Of a stretch of DNA of 64,000 nucleotides, positions 43,940 through 52,129 are shown piece after piece. The position numbers and the translations under genes were made by a program. Each line of letters opens with the position of its first letter. Within the stretch, counting starts at the first letter, position 1. The notes beneath the pieces were generated by a model. The model saw nothing but the letters and a program-made list of their open reading frames with translations. It did not search any database and was not told the origin of the DNA. Source of the stretch: Guyparkeria sp016278265 (GTDB taxonomy: Bacteria; Pseudomonadota; Gammaproteobacteria; Halothiobacillales; Halothiobacillaceae); assembly GCF_044582145.1 (NCBI RefSeq), contig NZ_JBDODO010000001.1. The stretch is one strand, 5' to 3'.

Positions 43940-44398
43940 TCAGCGGGTCACGCGGGTGGTCCCGTCACGTGCCTCGATCACCCGCACGCGCTCGCCGGGC
44001 TGGAAGGATACATCGGCGGCCTGAACGATGCTGACGGTCCGACCATTGTCGAGTCGAACGCTGATCTCGTAACCCGCCTGCCGGGTGATGCCTTCCTCGG
44101 CAGCCGAGCCGGCCACGCCGCCCAGCAGCGCACCGCCGACGGTCGCCAGCGCGCGACCTGTACCGCCACCAACCTGGTTGCCGAGGATGCCGCCGGTGAT
44201 TGCGCCCGCGCCGGTGCCTATCGGGGTCTTGGTGCCTTCGATCTGCACCGTGCGGATGCTCTGGACCGTGCCGTAGTAAACGGTCTGCATCTGGCGGGCC
44301 GAATCGCGCGAATAGGCCTCACTCGAAAGGCTGCTGGCACAGCCGGAAAGAAAAGCCAGGCCGGCAACCGCCAGCACCATGGTCATCCAATGTTTCAT
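43940..44398 (-). CDS. Glycine-zipper outer-membrane lipoprotein, SlyB/PcP-like
   Basis: The 152-residue precursor has a lipoprotein signal with the lipobox LSGC (Cys 20). Its middle is a glycine-zipper 2TM segment rich in GxxxG: GAGAITGGILGNQVGGGTG and VGGALLGGVAGSAAEEG. A small C-terminal beta domain follows (YEISVRLDNGRTVSIVQ). This matches the SlyB/PcP family of envelope-stress lipoproteins that help keep the outer membrane intact under PhoPQ or similar control. It is upstream of gmk by 33 bases on the same strand. Confidence 0.85.
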   Translation of the reverse strand: MKHWMTMVLAVAGLAFLSGCASSLSSEAYSRDSARQMQTVYYGTVQSIRTVQIEGTKTPIGTGAGAITGGILGNQVGGGTGRALATVGGALLGGVAGSAAEEGITRQAGYEISVRLDNGRTVSIVQAADVSFQPGERVRVIEARDGTTRVTR

Positions 44399-44487
44399 GT
44401 GGAACCTCCGCGCGTGTTAACGAGTCTTTGAAAAGTATAAGTCAGATGCTCGCAACCCCGCAGGGTTCCCGAGGGAATCGGCCGGGT

Positions 44488-45255
44488 TTAGCGATAGTCG
44501 ATGATCAGGGGCGCGTGATCGGAGAACTTTTCGTCACGATAGACCTGCACGTCGACCAGCTGGTCACGCAGGTCGGGGGTGACGATCTGGTAGTCGATCC
44601 GCCAGCCGACGTTGTTGTTCCAGGCATTCGCCCGATTCGACCACCAGGTGTACTCGGCGACATCGGGCTTGAGGGTCCGGTGGGCATCGACGAAACCCAG
44701 ATCGTCGAACACCCGGTCGAGCCAGGCCCGCTCGTAGGGCAAAAAGCCGGACTTGTTGCGATTGGCACGCCAGTTCTTCAGGTCGATCTCGCGGTGGGCG
44801 ATATTCCAGTCACCGCAGAGGATCAGCGAACGCTCCTGCTCGCGGTACCGTTGCAGCATGGGGAGGAATGCCTCGAGGAAGCGATCCTTGGAGGCCTGTC
44901 GGTGGTCGCCGGCCGACCCCGACGGCAGGTAGAGCGAGGCGACGGTGAGATCGCCCAGATCGAAGGCGCAGTAGCGGCCCTCGGCATCGAACTCCGCCAG
45001 CCCCATCTCGGCAGTCTCGGCCTCCGGCTGGATCCGGCTGTAGATGGCCACCCCGCTGTATCCCTTGCGCTCGGCGTCGACGTAGCGGCAGCGGTAGCCC
45101 TCGGGCCAGAAGGTCGGGTCCTTCTCCAGCTGCCAGGCCTGGGCCTTGGTCTCCTGGATGCAGACGAGATCGGCATCCGCCGTGGCCAGCCAGTCGAAGA
45201 ACCCCTTGCGCGCCGCGGCACGAATACCATTGGCGTTGAAACTGATTACCCGCAT
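44488..45255 (-). CDS. xthA: Exodeoxyribonuclease III / AP endonuclease (first paralogue)
   Basis: The 255-residue enzyme belongs to the ExoIII/APE1 branch of the EEP fold. It shows MRVISFNANGIRAAARKGF, IQETKAQ (metal-binding Glu), GVAIYSR, CGDWNIAHREIDLKN, YTWWSNR, GWRIDYQIVT and the C-terminal SDHAPLIID. It cuts abasic sites and trims 3' blocks in base-excision repair. Its sequence is closer to the ExoA/NApe type than the second copy at 61.5-62.3 kb. The ATG at 45255 gives the conserved start; the longer frame beyond it runs through degP antisense. Confidence 0.93.
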   Translation of the reverse strand: MRVISFNANGIRAAARKGFFDWLATADADLVCIQETKAQAWQLEKDPTFWPEGYRCRYVDAERKGYSGVAIYSRIQPEAETAEMGLAEFDAEGRYCAFDLGDLTVASLYLPSGSAGDHRQASKDRFLEAFLPMLQRYREQERSLILCGDWNIAHREIDLKNWRANRNKSGFLPYERAWLDRVFDDLGFVDAHRTLKPDVAEYTWWSNRANAWNNNVGWRIDYQIVTPDLRDQLVDVQVYRDEKFSDHAPLIIDYR

Positions 45256-45405
45256 CTGTTCGTCCAAATGGGTGGATTCTAACAAGGGAAGGTCGGCTCG
45301 AATCCGGTCGAATCGCTCGGAGAGTAACCGCGACGGAACGGTCACGACAACAACCTGCCCCGTAGCGCTGGTGCGCATCGGCGAATCACGCCCGGGACGC
45401 CAGAC

Positions 45406-45432
45406 AAAAAAACCCCGGCCATCGGGCCGGGG
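45406..45432 (-). terminator. Intrinsic terminator after degP
   Basis: On the minus strand CCCCGGCC and GGCCGGGG (45413-45420 and 45425-45432) form an eight-base stem followed by a run of seven T residues (seen as A on the plus strand, 45406-45412). It is about 75 bases after the degP stop codon. Confidence 0.85.
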
Positions 45433-45508
45433 CAGAGGTTCATCCTTGAGGAGCCATTGAATGGGAACGATTGGCCGGTTGAAAGTTCCTCCCGCCGCAA
45501 TCGTCCTC

Positions 45509-46918
45509 TCAGTCCAGATCGACCGCCAGGAACAACGGCTGGCCATGGCGCAGCAGGCGAATGGCAACCGGACGGCTCTCCGGGGCCGAGGACAGCGCCT
45601 CGACAAGATCCTGCTCGCTGCGCATCGGGCGACGATTGACCTCCAGCAACACGTCGCCCGGCTCGAGCGCCCCGGCGAACGGCGAGTCGCCGCCGACTGA
45701 TTCGATCTCGATGCCGTAACGCACCCCGAGGCTGCCGCGATCGCCCTTCTCCAGCGGCGTGACGGACAGCCCGTACGACGACAGGGCGCTGCTCCCGGCG
45801 GCTGCAACGTCATCCAGCTCGGTAAGCACGACCTCGAACTGCATTTCCTCGCCATCGCGGATCACCGTCACCTCGGCTGGCTCACCCACGGGTGCGGCGC
45901 CCACCAGGCGCGGCAACTGACCGGAACGCCGGACCGGCTTGCCGTTGAACTCGGTGATGATGTCGCCGGACTCCAGGCCCGCCTCGGCCGCCGGGGTGTC
46001 CGGCTGGACCTGGGCGATCAGGGCTCCATGCGTGTCGTCCAGACCGAACGAGCGGGCCAATTCGTCGGTGACCGGCTGGATGATCACGCCGAGATAACCC
46101 CGGCGCACCTCGCCTGTGTCCTTGAGCTGATCGGCGACGTTCATGGCCACGTTCACGGGAATCGCGAACGAGATGCCCATGTAGCCGCCCGAGTTGGTGT
46201 AGATCTGCGAGTTGACGCCGACTACCTCACCATCGGCATTGATCAGCGGCCCGCCGGAATTACCCGGGTTGACCGGTGCGTCCGTCTGGATGAAGGGCAC
46301 GTAGGTCTCGTTGGGCAGGTCGCGGCCGATGGCCGAGACGATGCCGTGGGTGGCCGAATGATCCAGCCCGAACGGCGCACCGATGGCCAGTACCCATTCG
46401 CCCACGTCCACATCGTCGGAATCGCCGATGGTCACGGTGGGCAGATCCTCGGCATCGATCTTCAGCAGGGCAATGTCGGTACGGCGATCCTCGCCGATCA
46501 GCTCGGCGGAGAACTCGCGCTGGTCGTTGAGACGCACGCTGATCTCGTCCGCGCCACCGACCACGTGGGCGTTGGTGATGACGTAGCCATCCTCGCTGAT
46601 GATGAAGCCCGAGCCGAGGGACTGGGCGGGGCGCGAGCGCGGCATCGGCTGCTGCGGCATCTGCTGGAAGAAGTCGCGGAACATGTCGCCGAGGGGTCCG
46701 GGCGGCAGGTTCGGCATCTGGGGATGCTGTCCGGAACGCTCGGGCGCATCGGCCTTGGTCAGGGTATTGATGTTGACCACGGCCGGGGCGTTCTCTTTCG
46801 CCAGCTTGACGAAATCCGGGTATTTCGCCTCGGCCGGGGCAGCCATCAGCGCCGTCATCGCGGCGAGAACGAAGGCAAGCAACGCCACGGGCCGGCGGGT
46901 TGTCTGGAAATTCAACAT
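45509..46918 (-). CDS. degP: Periplasmic serine protease DegP/MucD (Do family)
   Basis: The 469-residue precursor has a signal peptide (cleavage near AEA-KY). The trypsin-like domain carries His in TNAHVVGG, Asp in TDIALLKID and Ser in GNSGGPL, and two PDZ domains follow (GYLGVIIQPV onward and the C-terminal SLGVRYGIEIESV). It degrades or refolds damaged envelope proteins. The ATG at 46918 follows AGGAG. A sigma-E-like promoter lies about 90-115 bases upstream, which fits envelope-stress control. The stretch after the signal peptide is Pro/Gln/Met-rich (PNLPPGPLGDMF), typical of MucD/DegP. Confidence 0.94.
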   Translation of the reverse strand: MLNFQTTRRPVALLAFVLAAMTALMAAPAEAKYPDFVKLAKENAPAVVNINTLTKADAPERSGQHPQMPNLPPGPLGDMFRDFFQQMPQQPMPRSRPAQSLGSGFIISEDGYVITNAHVVGGADEISVRLNDQREFSAELIGEDRRTDIALLKIDAEDLPTVTIGDSDDVDVGEWVLAIGAPFGLDHSATHGIVSAIGRDLPNETYVPFIQTDAPVNPGNSGGPLINADGEVVGVNSQIYTNSGGYMGISFAIPVNVAMNVADQLKDTGEVRRGYLGVIIQPVTDELARSFGLDDTHGALIAQVQPDTPAAEAGLESGDIITEFNGKPVRRSGQLPRLVGAAPVGEPAEVTVIRDGEEMQFEVVLTELDDVAAAGSSALSSYGLSVTPLEKGDRGSLGVRYGIEIESVGGDSPFAGALEPGDVLLEVNRRPMRSEQDLVEALSSAPESRPVAIRLLRHGQPLFLAVDLD

Positions 46919-47006
46919 CGACGAACTCCTATTCCGACTCGGATTCAATTGGGGGAAGAAAGCCATCGGAGACCGACCGTCGAGCCGACGACCGCCTCCG
47001 AACTGC

Positions 47007-47034
47007 TGAGATAGGGCGGGCCGCATGAAGTTCA
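47007..47034 (-). promoter_or_regulatory. Sigma-E (RpoE)-like promoter for degP
   Basis: On the minus strand TGAACTT (47034-47028) is followed, after exactly 16 bases, by TCTCA (47011-47007). The RpoE consensus is GGAACTT, 15-16 bases, TCTGA, so the -35 matches 6 of 7 and the -10 4 of 5. It ends about 90 bases before the degP start, and degP is a classic RpoE target. Confidence 0.55.
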
Positions 47035-47050
47035 ATCGCCATGCTACATA

Positions 47051-47827
47051 TCAGCCCGGCCGCTCGGCGTGCACCGCGATGTCCCGCTCGCCCAGTGCCG
47101 ATACCAGCGCCGCCATGGCCCGCTCCACCTCGCCCCGGTCGCCCTTGAAACCCAGTTCGAGCAGGCGGCGCTCGGCCGACAGCACCGGCAGGCTGAACAG
47201 CCGCAATGTCGGGTGGGCCGCGCAGAAGGCCTCCATCAGGTCGACCAGTTCGCTTTCCGGCGTGTCCACCAGCCACACGGAGCGCTCGACATAGGCCGCG
47301 TCGCCGAGATCCGCCAGCGGGCCGGCGAGGATGCCGTCCAGCATGGCGTGCGCCATCTCGGGAAAGCCGGGCAGGAAGAAATGCCGCTCGAGCGCAAAGC
47401 CCGGGACGCGGTTGAACGGATTGGGCACCAGGGCCGCGCCTTCCGGCAGGTCGGCCATCAGGATGCGCTTGGGGTAGGCCTGCTCGCCGAACTGGGCCTC
47501 GATCAGCGCGACCGCTTCGGGGTGGCGCACCAGCGGCCGGCCGAAGGCGCTCGCCGCGCAGGCGCGGGTGAGGTCGTCCGGGGTCGCACCGATGCCGCCA
47601 AAGCAGAACACGGTCGCCCCGTCGGCCCGGCTGCGACGCAGCAGGTCGATGATCGTGACCTTGCGGTCGGGCAGGAACTGCGCCCAGTCGACCACCAGCC
47701 CGCGCGCGGCCAGCCGCTCGGTGACGGCGGCCAGATGCCGGTCCCGGCGTCGCCCCGAAAGGATCTCGTCGCCGATCACCACCACGCCAATACCAGCGAG
47801 CGGGCCGTCCCCCTCCACCGCCGTCAT
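47051..47827 (-). CDS. MoCF (CinA N-terminal/MoaB-like) domain protein
   Basis: The 258-residue protein has a single molybdopterin-binding (MoCF) domain: VVVIGDEILSGRRRD, VVDWAQFLPDRK, FCFGGIGATPDDLTR (GGxGxTxDD motif), then FFLPGFPEMAHAM. That is the N-terminal module of CinA without the C-terminal nicotinamide-deamidase domain. Family members of this size may act as ADP-ribose pyrophosphatase-like or unknown enzymes rather than in molybdenum cofactor synthesis. It follows hemH by one base on the same strand, so the two are co-transcribed. Confidence 0.8.
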   Translation of the reverse strand: MTAVEGDGPLAGIGVVVIGDEILSGRRRDRHLAAVTERLAARGLVVDWAQFLPDRKVTIIDLLRRSRADGATVFCFGGIGATPDDLTRACAASAFGRPLVRHPEAVALIEAQFGEQAYPKRILMADLPEGAALVPNPFNRVPGFALERHFFLPGFPEMAHAMLDGILAGPLADLGDAAYVERSVWLVDTPESELVDLMEAFCAAHPTLRLFSLPVLSAERRLLELGFKGDRGEVERAMAALVSALGERDIAVHAERPG

Positions 47828-47828
47828 A

Positions 47829-48941
47829 TCACTGCTTGGCGCCGATCTTGAGGGCATTCTCATGAACGCGCTCGCGCTCGCGCTGGTCCTCGACCGCATC
47901 GAACTCGCTGTGCTCCACCCAGCCCTGGGTGTGCTGCCGGACCAGACGGGCCAGGGCGTCGAGGTGATCGCCCCGGTCGTTGAGCGCCGGAATGTAGTGG
48001 TAGGTCTCGCCGCCGGCCTCCTCGAAGTACTCGCGGTTCTCGTCGCCGATCTCCTCGATGGTCTCCAGGCAGTCGGCGGAAAAACCCGGGCAGATCACGG
48101 CAATGTGCTTGACGCCCTGGCCGGGCAGGGCCTTCAAGGTCTCGTCGGTGTAGGGCTTGAGCCATTCCTCGGGGCCGAAACGCGACTGGAAGGTGACCAT
48201 GTAGTCGTCTTCGGACAGGCCGAGCCGCTCGGCGACCAGCCGCGAGGTGACGTAGCAGTGACAGTGGTACGGGTCGCCATTGAGCAGGTAACGCTTGGGC
48301 TCGCCGTGGTAGCTCATGATCAGCTTGTCGGGCTTGCCGTGCTCGTCGAAGTGCTCCTGGATGCTCGCCGCCAGGGCATCGAGATAACCGGGGTCACGGT
48401 GATACTGGTTGATGGTGCGCAGCTCCGGTACCCAGCGCCAATGCATGAACTCGTCGAACACCGCGTCCAGCGTCGAGGCGGTGGTCGCCCCGGCGTACTG
48501 CGGATACAGCGGCAGGACCACGATCCGGCGCGCACCGGCCTCGCGGAGCTCGTGCAGGGCCGAGGGCACCGACGGGTTGCCGTAGCGCATGCCGAGCGCC
48601 ACGGTTACCGGCCCGGCCATCTGCTCGGACAGTCGTGTCTGCAGGCCCTTCTGCTGCTGGCGCGCGATCGTCAGCAATGGCGAGCCCTCGCCGTGATGAT
48701 CCCAGACCGAGCGATAGGCCTCGGCGGATTTCGCCGGGCGGGTGCGCAGTACGATGCCGTGCAGGATCGGCCACCACTTCCACTTCGGGATTTCGATCAC
48801 GCGCGGATCGGAGAGGAACTGCGCGAGGTAACGGCGCAGTGCCGGCGCCTCTGGCGCGTCCGGCGTACCGAGATTCAGCAGCAGCACCCCCAGTCGTTCC
48901 GCACTGCCGTGCTTGTAGTCCGGTTCACCTTGGTAGTTCAT
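47829..48941 (-). CDS. hemH: Ferrochelatase HemH
   Basis: The 370-residue enzyme inserts ferrous iron into protoporphyrin IX. Hallmarks are GVLLLNLGTPDAPEAPALRR, LGMRYGNPS, VLPLYPQYAGATTAS, IMSYHGEPKRYL with the metal-binding histidine, and the segment VICPGFSADCLETIEEI with the second catalytic residue region. It completes haem synthesis whose early genes (hemC/D) lie 30 kb away. Length agrees with the family. Confidence 0.95.
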   Translation of the reverse strand: MNYQGEPDYKHGSAERLGVLLLNLGTPDAPEAPALRRYLAQFLSDPRVIEIPKWKWWPILHGIVLRTRPAKSAEAYRSVWDHHGEGSPLLTIARQQQKGLQTRLSEQMAGPVTVALGMRYGNPSVPSALHELREAGARRIVVLPLYPQYAGATTASTLDAVFDEFMHWRWVPELRTINQYHRDPGYLDALAASIQEHFDEHGKPDKLIMSYHGEPKRYLLNGDPYHCHCYVTSRLVAERLGLSEDDYMVTFQSRFGPEEWLKPYTDETLKALPGQGVKHIAVICPGFSADCLETIEEIGDENREYFEEAGGETYHYIPALNDRGDHLDALARLVRQHTQGWVEHSEFDAVEDQRERERVHENALKIGAKQ

Positions 48942-49153
48942 TCGATGGCCTCAACATTTTTCGACGAGTATCCTACAGTCTGGACGTGCCCGGCCGACGC
49001 GCCAACACGCGTCGCCGAACCCGAGACCGGGTCAATCCCGGGTCATTCTAGGCAAACCCCTCACACGTTGCCGGGCCGAGTGTATTCACCCCGGCCCCGC
49101 CGTCACCCCTCGGCGACAATCACACCGAATAATCACAGGAGCGCTCCTTCACC

Positions 49154-50113
49154 ATGGCCGACAGCAACACCCGCCACAGCAAACTGCTTATCCTCGGCTC
49201 CGGCCCCGCCGGCTACAGCGCCGCGGTCTACGCCGCTCGGGCCAACCTCGACCCGGTCCTGATCACCGGGATGGAGATGGGCGGTCAGCTGACCACCACC
49301 ACCGAGGTGGAGAACTGGCCGGGTGATCCCGATGACCTGACCGGTCCGGCACTGATGGATCGCATGAAGGCGCACGCCGAGAAGTTCGACACCGAGATCA
49401 TCTTCGATCACATCCACACCACGAAGCTCGACGAGCGCCCGTTCACGCTCACCGGCGACCAGGGCACCTACACCTGCGATGCCCTGATCATCGCCACAGG
49501 CGCCTCGGCTCGCTATCTGGGCATCGAGTCCGAGCAGGCCTTCCGCGGCAAGGGCGTGTCGGCCTGCGCGACCTGTGACGGCTTTTTCTACAAGAAGCAG
49601 ACGGTCGCCGTGGTCGGCGGCGGCAACACCGCGGTCGAAGAAGCGCTGTATCTCTCCAACATCGCCTCCAAGGTGCACGTCGTGCATCGCCGCGACCGCT
49701 TCCGCGCGGAGGACATCCTGATCGACCGCCTGATGAAGAAGGCCGAGGAAGGCACCATCGAGATCCACTGGAACCACGAGGTCGACGAGGTGCTTGGCAA
49801 CCAGATGGGCGTCAACGGTTTGCGCATCAAGGACAACGACGGCAAGACCACCGATCTCGAGCTCTCCGGCGTGTTCATCGCCATCGGCCACTCGCCCAAC
49901 ACCGGCATCTTCGAGGGCCAGCTCGACATGCCCGGCGGCTACATCAGCGTCAAGAGCGGCACCAACGGCAACGCCACCGCGACCTCGGTCGACGGCGTGT
50001 TCGCGGCCGGCGACGTCATGGACCACGTCTATCGCCAGGCGATCACCTCGGCGGGCACCGGCTGCATGGCCGCGCTCGACGCCAAGGCGTTCCTGGAAAA
50101 GCTGGACGACTGA
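49154..50113 (+). CDS. trxB: Thioredoxin reductase
   Basis: The 319-residue flavoenzyme has the FAD motif LLILGSGPAGYSAAVYAAR, the GMEMGGQLTTTTEVENWPG signature, the redox centre C138-A-T-C141 in SACATCDGFFYK, the NADPH motif VAVVGGGNTAVEEAL and the closing GVFAAGDVMDHVYRQAIT. It reduces thioredoxin with NADPH in the cytoplasm. A near-consensus site (ACAGGAG) precedes the ATG. No thioredoxin gene is adjacent. Confidence 0.96.
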   Translation: MADSNTRHSKLLILGSGPAGYSAAVYAARANLDPVLITGMEMGGQLTTTTEVENWPGDPDDLTGPALMDRMKAHAEKFDTEIIFDHIHTTKLDERPFTLTGDQGTYTCDALIIATGASARYLGIESEQAFRGKGVSACATCDGFFYKKQTVAVVGGGNTAVEEALYLSNIASKVHVVHRRDRFRAEDILIDRLMKKAEEGTIEIHWNHEVDEVLGNQMGVNGLRIKDNDGKTTDLELSGVFIAIGHSPNTGIFEGQLDMPGGYISVKSGTNGNATATSVDGVFAAGDVMDHVYRQAITSAGTGCMAALDAKAFLEKLDD

Positions 50114-50137
50114 TCCCGACCGACCATCGCTTAATCC

Positions 50138-50157
50138 GGCCGATCGGACGATCGGCC
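50138..50157. other. Perfect inverted repeat between trxB and the membrane-protein pair
   Basis: GGCCGATC (50138-50145) and GATCGGCC (50150-50157) form an eight-base palindrome with a four-base centre, 25 bases after trxB and 24 before the next gene. No T-tract follows, so an operator or a weak terminator are both possible. Confidence 0.4.
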
Positions 50158-50180
50158 ATCACGACTGAAGGAACACCGAC

Positions 50181-50519
50181 ATGGATCCAACCATCGCCGC
50201 CTACGTGGTGCTAATCGCGCTGGCGCTCGGCCTGACCGGCGCCCTGCGTGCCGAGCGGGAACACTGCGGACGGGGCCTGCTGATCGTGACCACCCTGGCC
50301 GGATTCTTGGTGGTCGCCGCGATCAGCGCACTGCTGACCTCGCAGGGTGCGCTCGAACTGGTGCTGTCGACCATCGCGGTGTTCTTCGGCGCCCAGTCGG
50401 CGGCGACGGCCTTCCTGCTGCTGCGCCAGGAGATACATGCCGAACCGGCGGACGAGCTCGACGAGGAGGATCGCGAACAGCAGTTCGCCCATGAACGTGC
50501 CAACAAGGAGGTGTCGTGA
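50181..50519 (+). CDS. Small membrane protein of unknown function
   Basis: The 112-residue product has three predicted hydrophobic helices (about 5-22, 32-52 and 59-81). It ends in a strongly acidic tail (ADELDEEDREQQ), probably cytoplasmic. No family was recognised. Its stop overlaps the start of a larger unknown membrane protein (TGATG) and an AAGGAGG site for that gene lies inside its end, so the two form a coupled pair. It starts after AAGGA in the 67-base spacer after trxB. Confidence 0.72.
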   Translation: MDPTIAAYVVLIALALGLTGALRAEREHCGRGLLIVTTLAGFLVVAAISALLTSQGALELVLSTIAVFFGAQSAATAFLLLRQEIHAEPADELDEEDREQQFAHERANKEVS

Positions 50520-51418
50520 TGGGCATCGGATTGATGATCGACAACGCCGGCTGGTTCGCCCTGGGGCTGGTACTGATCACGCTGTCGGCACTGACCCACC
50601 CGGGGCGCCGCCGGGTCTGGATGTGGGCGCTGCCGTTGGCGATCTTGATCGTGCTCGCCGGCGCGCTCTTCCCCGGGGCGGCCGGCGACCTGCCCGGCAT
50701 GGGCTGGAAGGCGTGGCTGGCGATCGCCGCGCTAGCCTTCGGCGTGGCCGCCGCGCCGTGGTATCGGGCCAGTCGCGACCAGGACACCCGTCTGATCGAC
50801 CTGGTGCGTGGGGCGGCGATCGTCCTGATCGGCAGCGGCATCACCATCACCCTGCTGGGCGTGATCGGCTGGGAGCAGACCACGCTCTACCTCGGCGCCT
50901 GGGATCTGCGCCTGGCCGCGGTGCTGGGCATCTTCATCGGGGTGTGGACCGGCGTGACCGGGCTGATCCACTGGCTGCGCCTCAAGGGCACGTTGCGTGC
51001 CTCGAGCCGCGGCTCGCGCAACCAGCAGATCGCTCAATGGGTGGTGCTGGCGATCATCGGGGTGCTCGGCTTGATCGCCGTGGCCTACCCGAAGGTCGCC
51101 GTCGCCCCGCTGGTGCTCCTGATCGTACTGGCGATCGAATGGGCGGCCCTTGCTGCCCTGTCCCAACCGCACGAGGACCTGTTGCATATCCAGGCGCGTC
51201 ACGTCGGCCTGGTGGGCGTGGCCATCGTCTCGCTCGGCTACGTGCAGAGCAGCCTGTTGCTGCTGGTGATCGGCGGGCTGGTGGTGGCCGGCTCGATCCA
51301 CTTCATCAAGGGCCAGGGCGCCTTCTGCCAGATCTCGCGGCGGACCTTCTACGACGACAAGACGGAGGAAGACGCTGCCGAGCAGGAGAAGAACGAGTCG
51401 ACCACGTCGGCCAATTGA
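50519..51418 (+). CDS. Polytopic membrane protein of unknown function
   Basis: The 299-residue product contains about eight to nine hydrophobic helices and a charged, acidic C-terminal tail (TEEDAAEQEKNE). Conserved-looking features include WTGVTGLIHWLRLKG between helices and a short amphipathic segment SRGSRNQQ. No transporter signature was recognised. The ATG at 50519 stands seven bases after AAGGAGG; a GTG three bases earlier is possible. The paired small protein suggests a two-component membrane complex. Confidence 0.72.
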   Translation: MGIGLMIDNAGWFALGLVLITLSALTHPGRRRVWMWALPLAILIVLAGALFPGAAGDLPGMGWKAWLAIAALAFGVAAAPWYRASRDQDTRLIDLVRGAAIVLIGSGITITLLGVIGWEQTTLYLGAWDLRLAAVLGIFIGVWTGVTGLIHWLRLKGTLRASSRGSRNQQIAQWVVLAIIGVLGLIAVAYPKVAVAPLVLLIVLAIEWAALAALSQPHEDLLHIQARHVGLVGVAIVSLGYVQSSLLLLVIGGLVVAGSIHFIKGQGAFCQISRRTFYDDKTEEDAAEQEKNESTTSAN

Positions 51419-51440
51419 TCCGGCCCGGGATTGCGGTTGT

Positions 51441-52055
51441 TCAGTCGTGACTCAAGTCGTCGAGGGTCAGTTCGAAGGCATCGACGAACTGCTGCCGGAA
51501 GAAGGCCACCGCCGGCAGGTCGGTCATCTCCTCGAGCTTGCCGTACAGGAACTCCTCGGCACGGCGGAATTCCTGGTTGCCGGCGGCCCGTTCTTCGATG
51601 CACTTGAGGTAGGCCGATAGCGAATCGGCGGCCTTGACCAGCCGCAGCACCTCGGGCTCGATGCGTGCGCTCTCGATCACTTCGGCGAACGATTCCTGCA
51701 ACGACTCGGGTAGCAGGCCGATAATCTTTCGCTCGGCGTGCGCCTCGAGCGCCTTGTAGGAATCGCGGATGTCCTCACGGAAGTACTTCACGGGCGTGGG
51801 CAAATCGCCGGTGATGATCTCCGAGGCGTCGTGGTAGAGCGCCACGCTGACCACCCGGCCGACGTCGTTGTTCTCGCCGAATTCCTGGTTGCCGATCACC
51901 GCCAGTGCATGAGCGATCATGGCGACCTGAAGGCTATGTTCCTGGACATTCTCACTGCGCGTGTTGCGCATCAGCCCCCAGCGGTAGATGTACTTCATCC
52001 GCGAGACGTAGGCGAAGAAGTGGCTTTTCTCGGGGCTTTGCTTGGACTCGCTCAT
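51441..52055 (-). CDS. yfbR: 5'-deoxynucleotidase YfbR-like (HD domain)
   Basis: The 204-residue enzyme resembles E. coli YfbR: FFAYVSRMKYIYRWGLMRNTR, ENVQEHSLQVAMIAH with H40, ALYHDASEIITGDLPTPVKY with the H75-D76 metal pair, and VKAADSLSAYLKC with the last ligand. YfbR removes phosphate from deoxyribonucleoside 5'-monophosphates. GGGAGC precedes the ATG at 52055. It lies just downstream of dgt on the same strand, and both enzymes lower deoxynucleotide pools. Confidence 0.9.
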   Translation of the reverse strand: MSESKQSPEKSHFFAYVSRMKYIYRWGLMRNTRSENVQEHSLQVAMIAHALAVIGNQEFGENNDVGRVVSVALYHDASEIITGDLPTPVKYFREDIRDSYKALEAHAERKIIGLLPESLQESFAEVIESARIEPEVLRLVKAADSLSAYLKCIEERAAGNQEFRRAEEFLYGKLEEMTDLPAVAFFRQQFVDAFELTLDDLSHD

Positions 52056-52129
52056 CGGGCTCCCTGGAATCGGCGTGGACAATCAATCGGTCTTGGCAGT
52101 GGATCGTCTGAATGGGGCAGACAGTGCTC

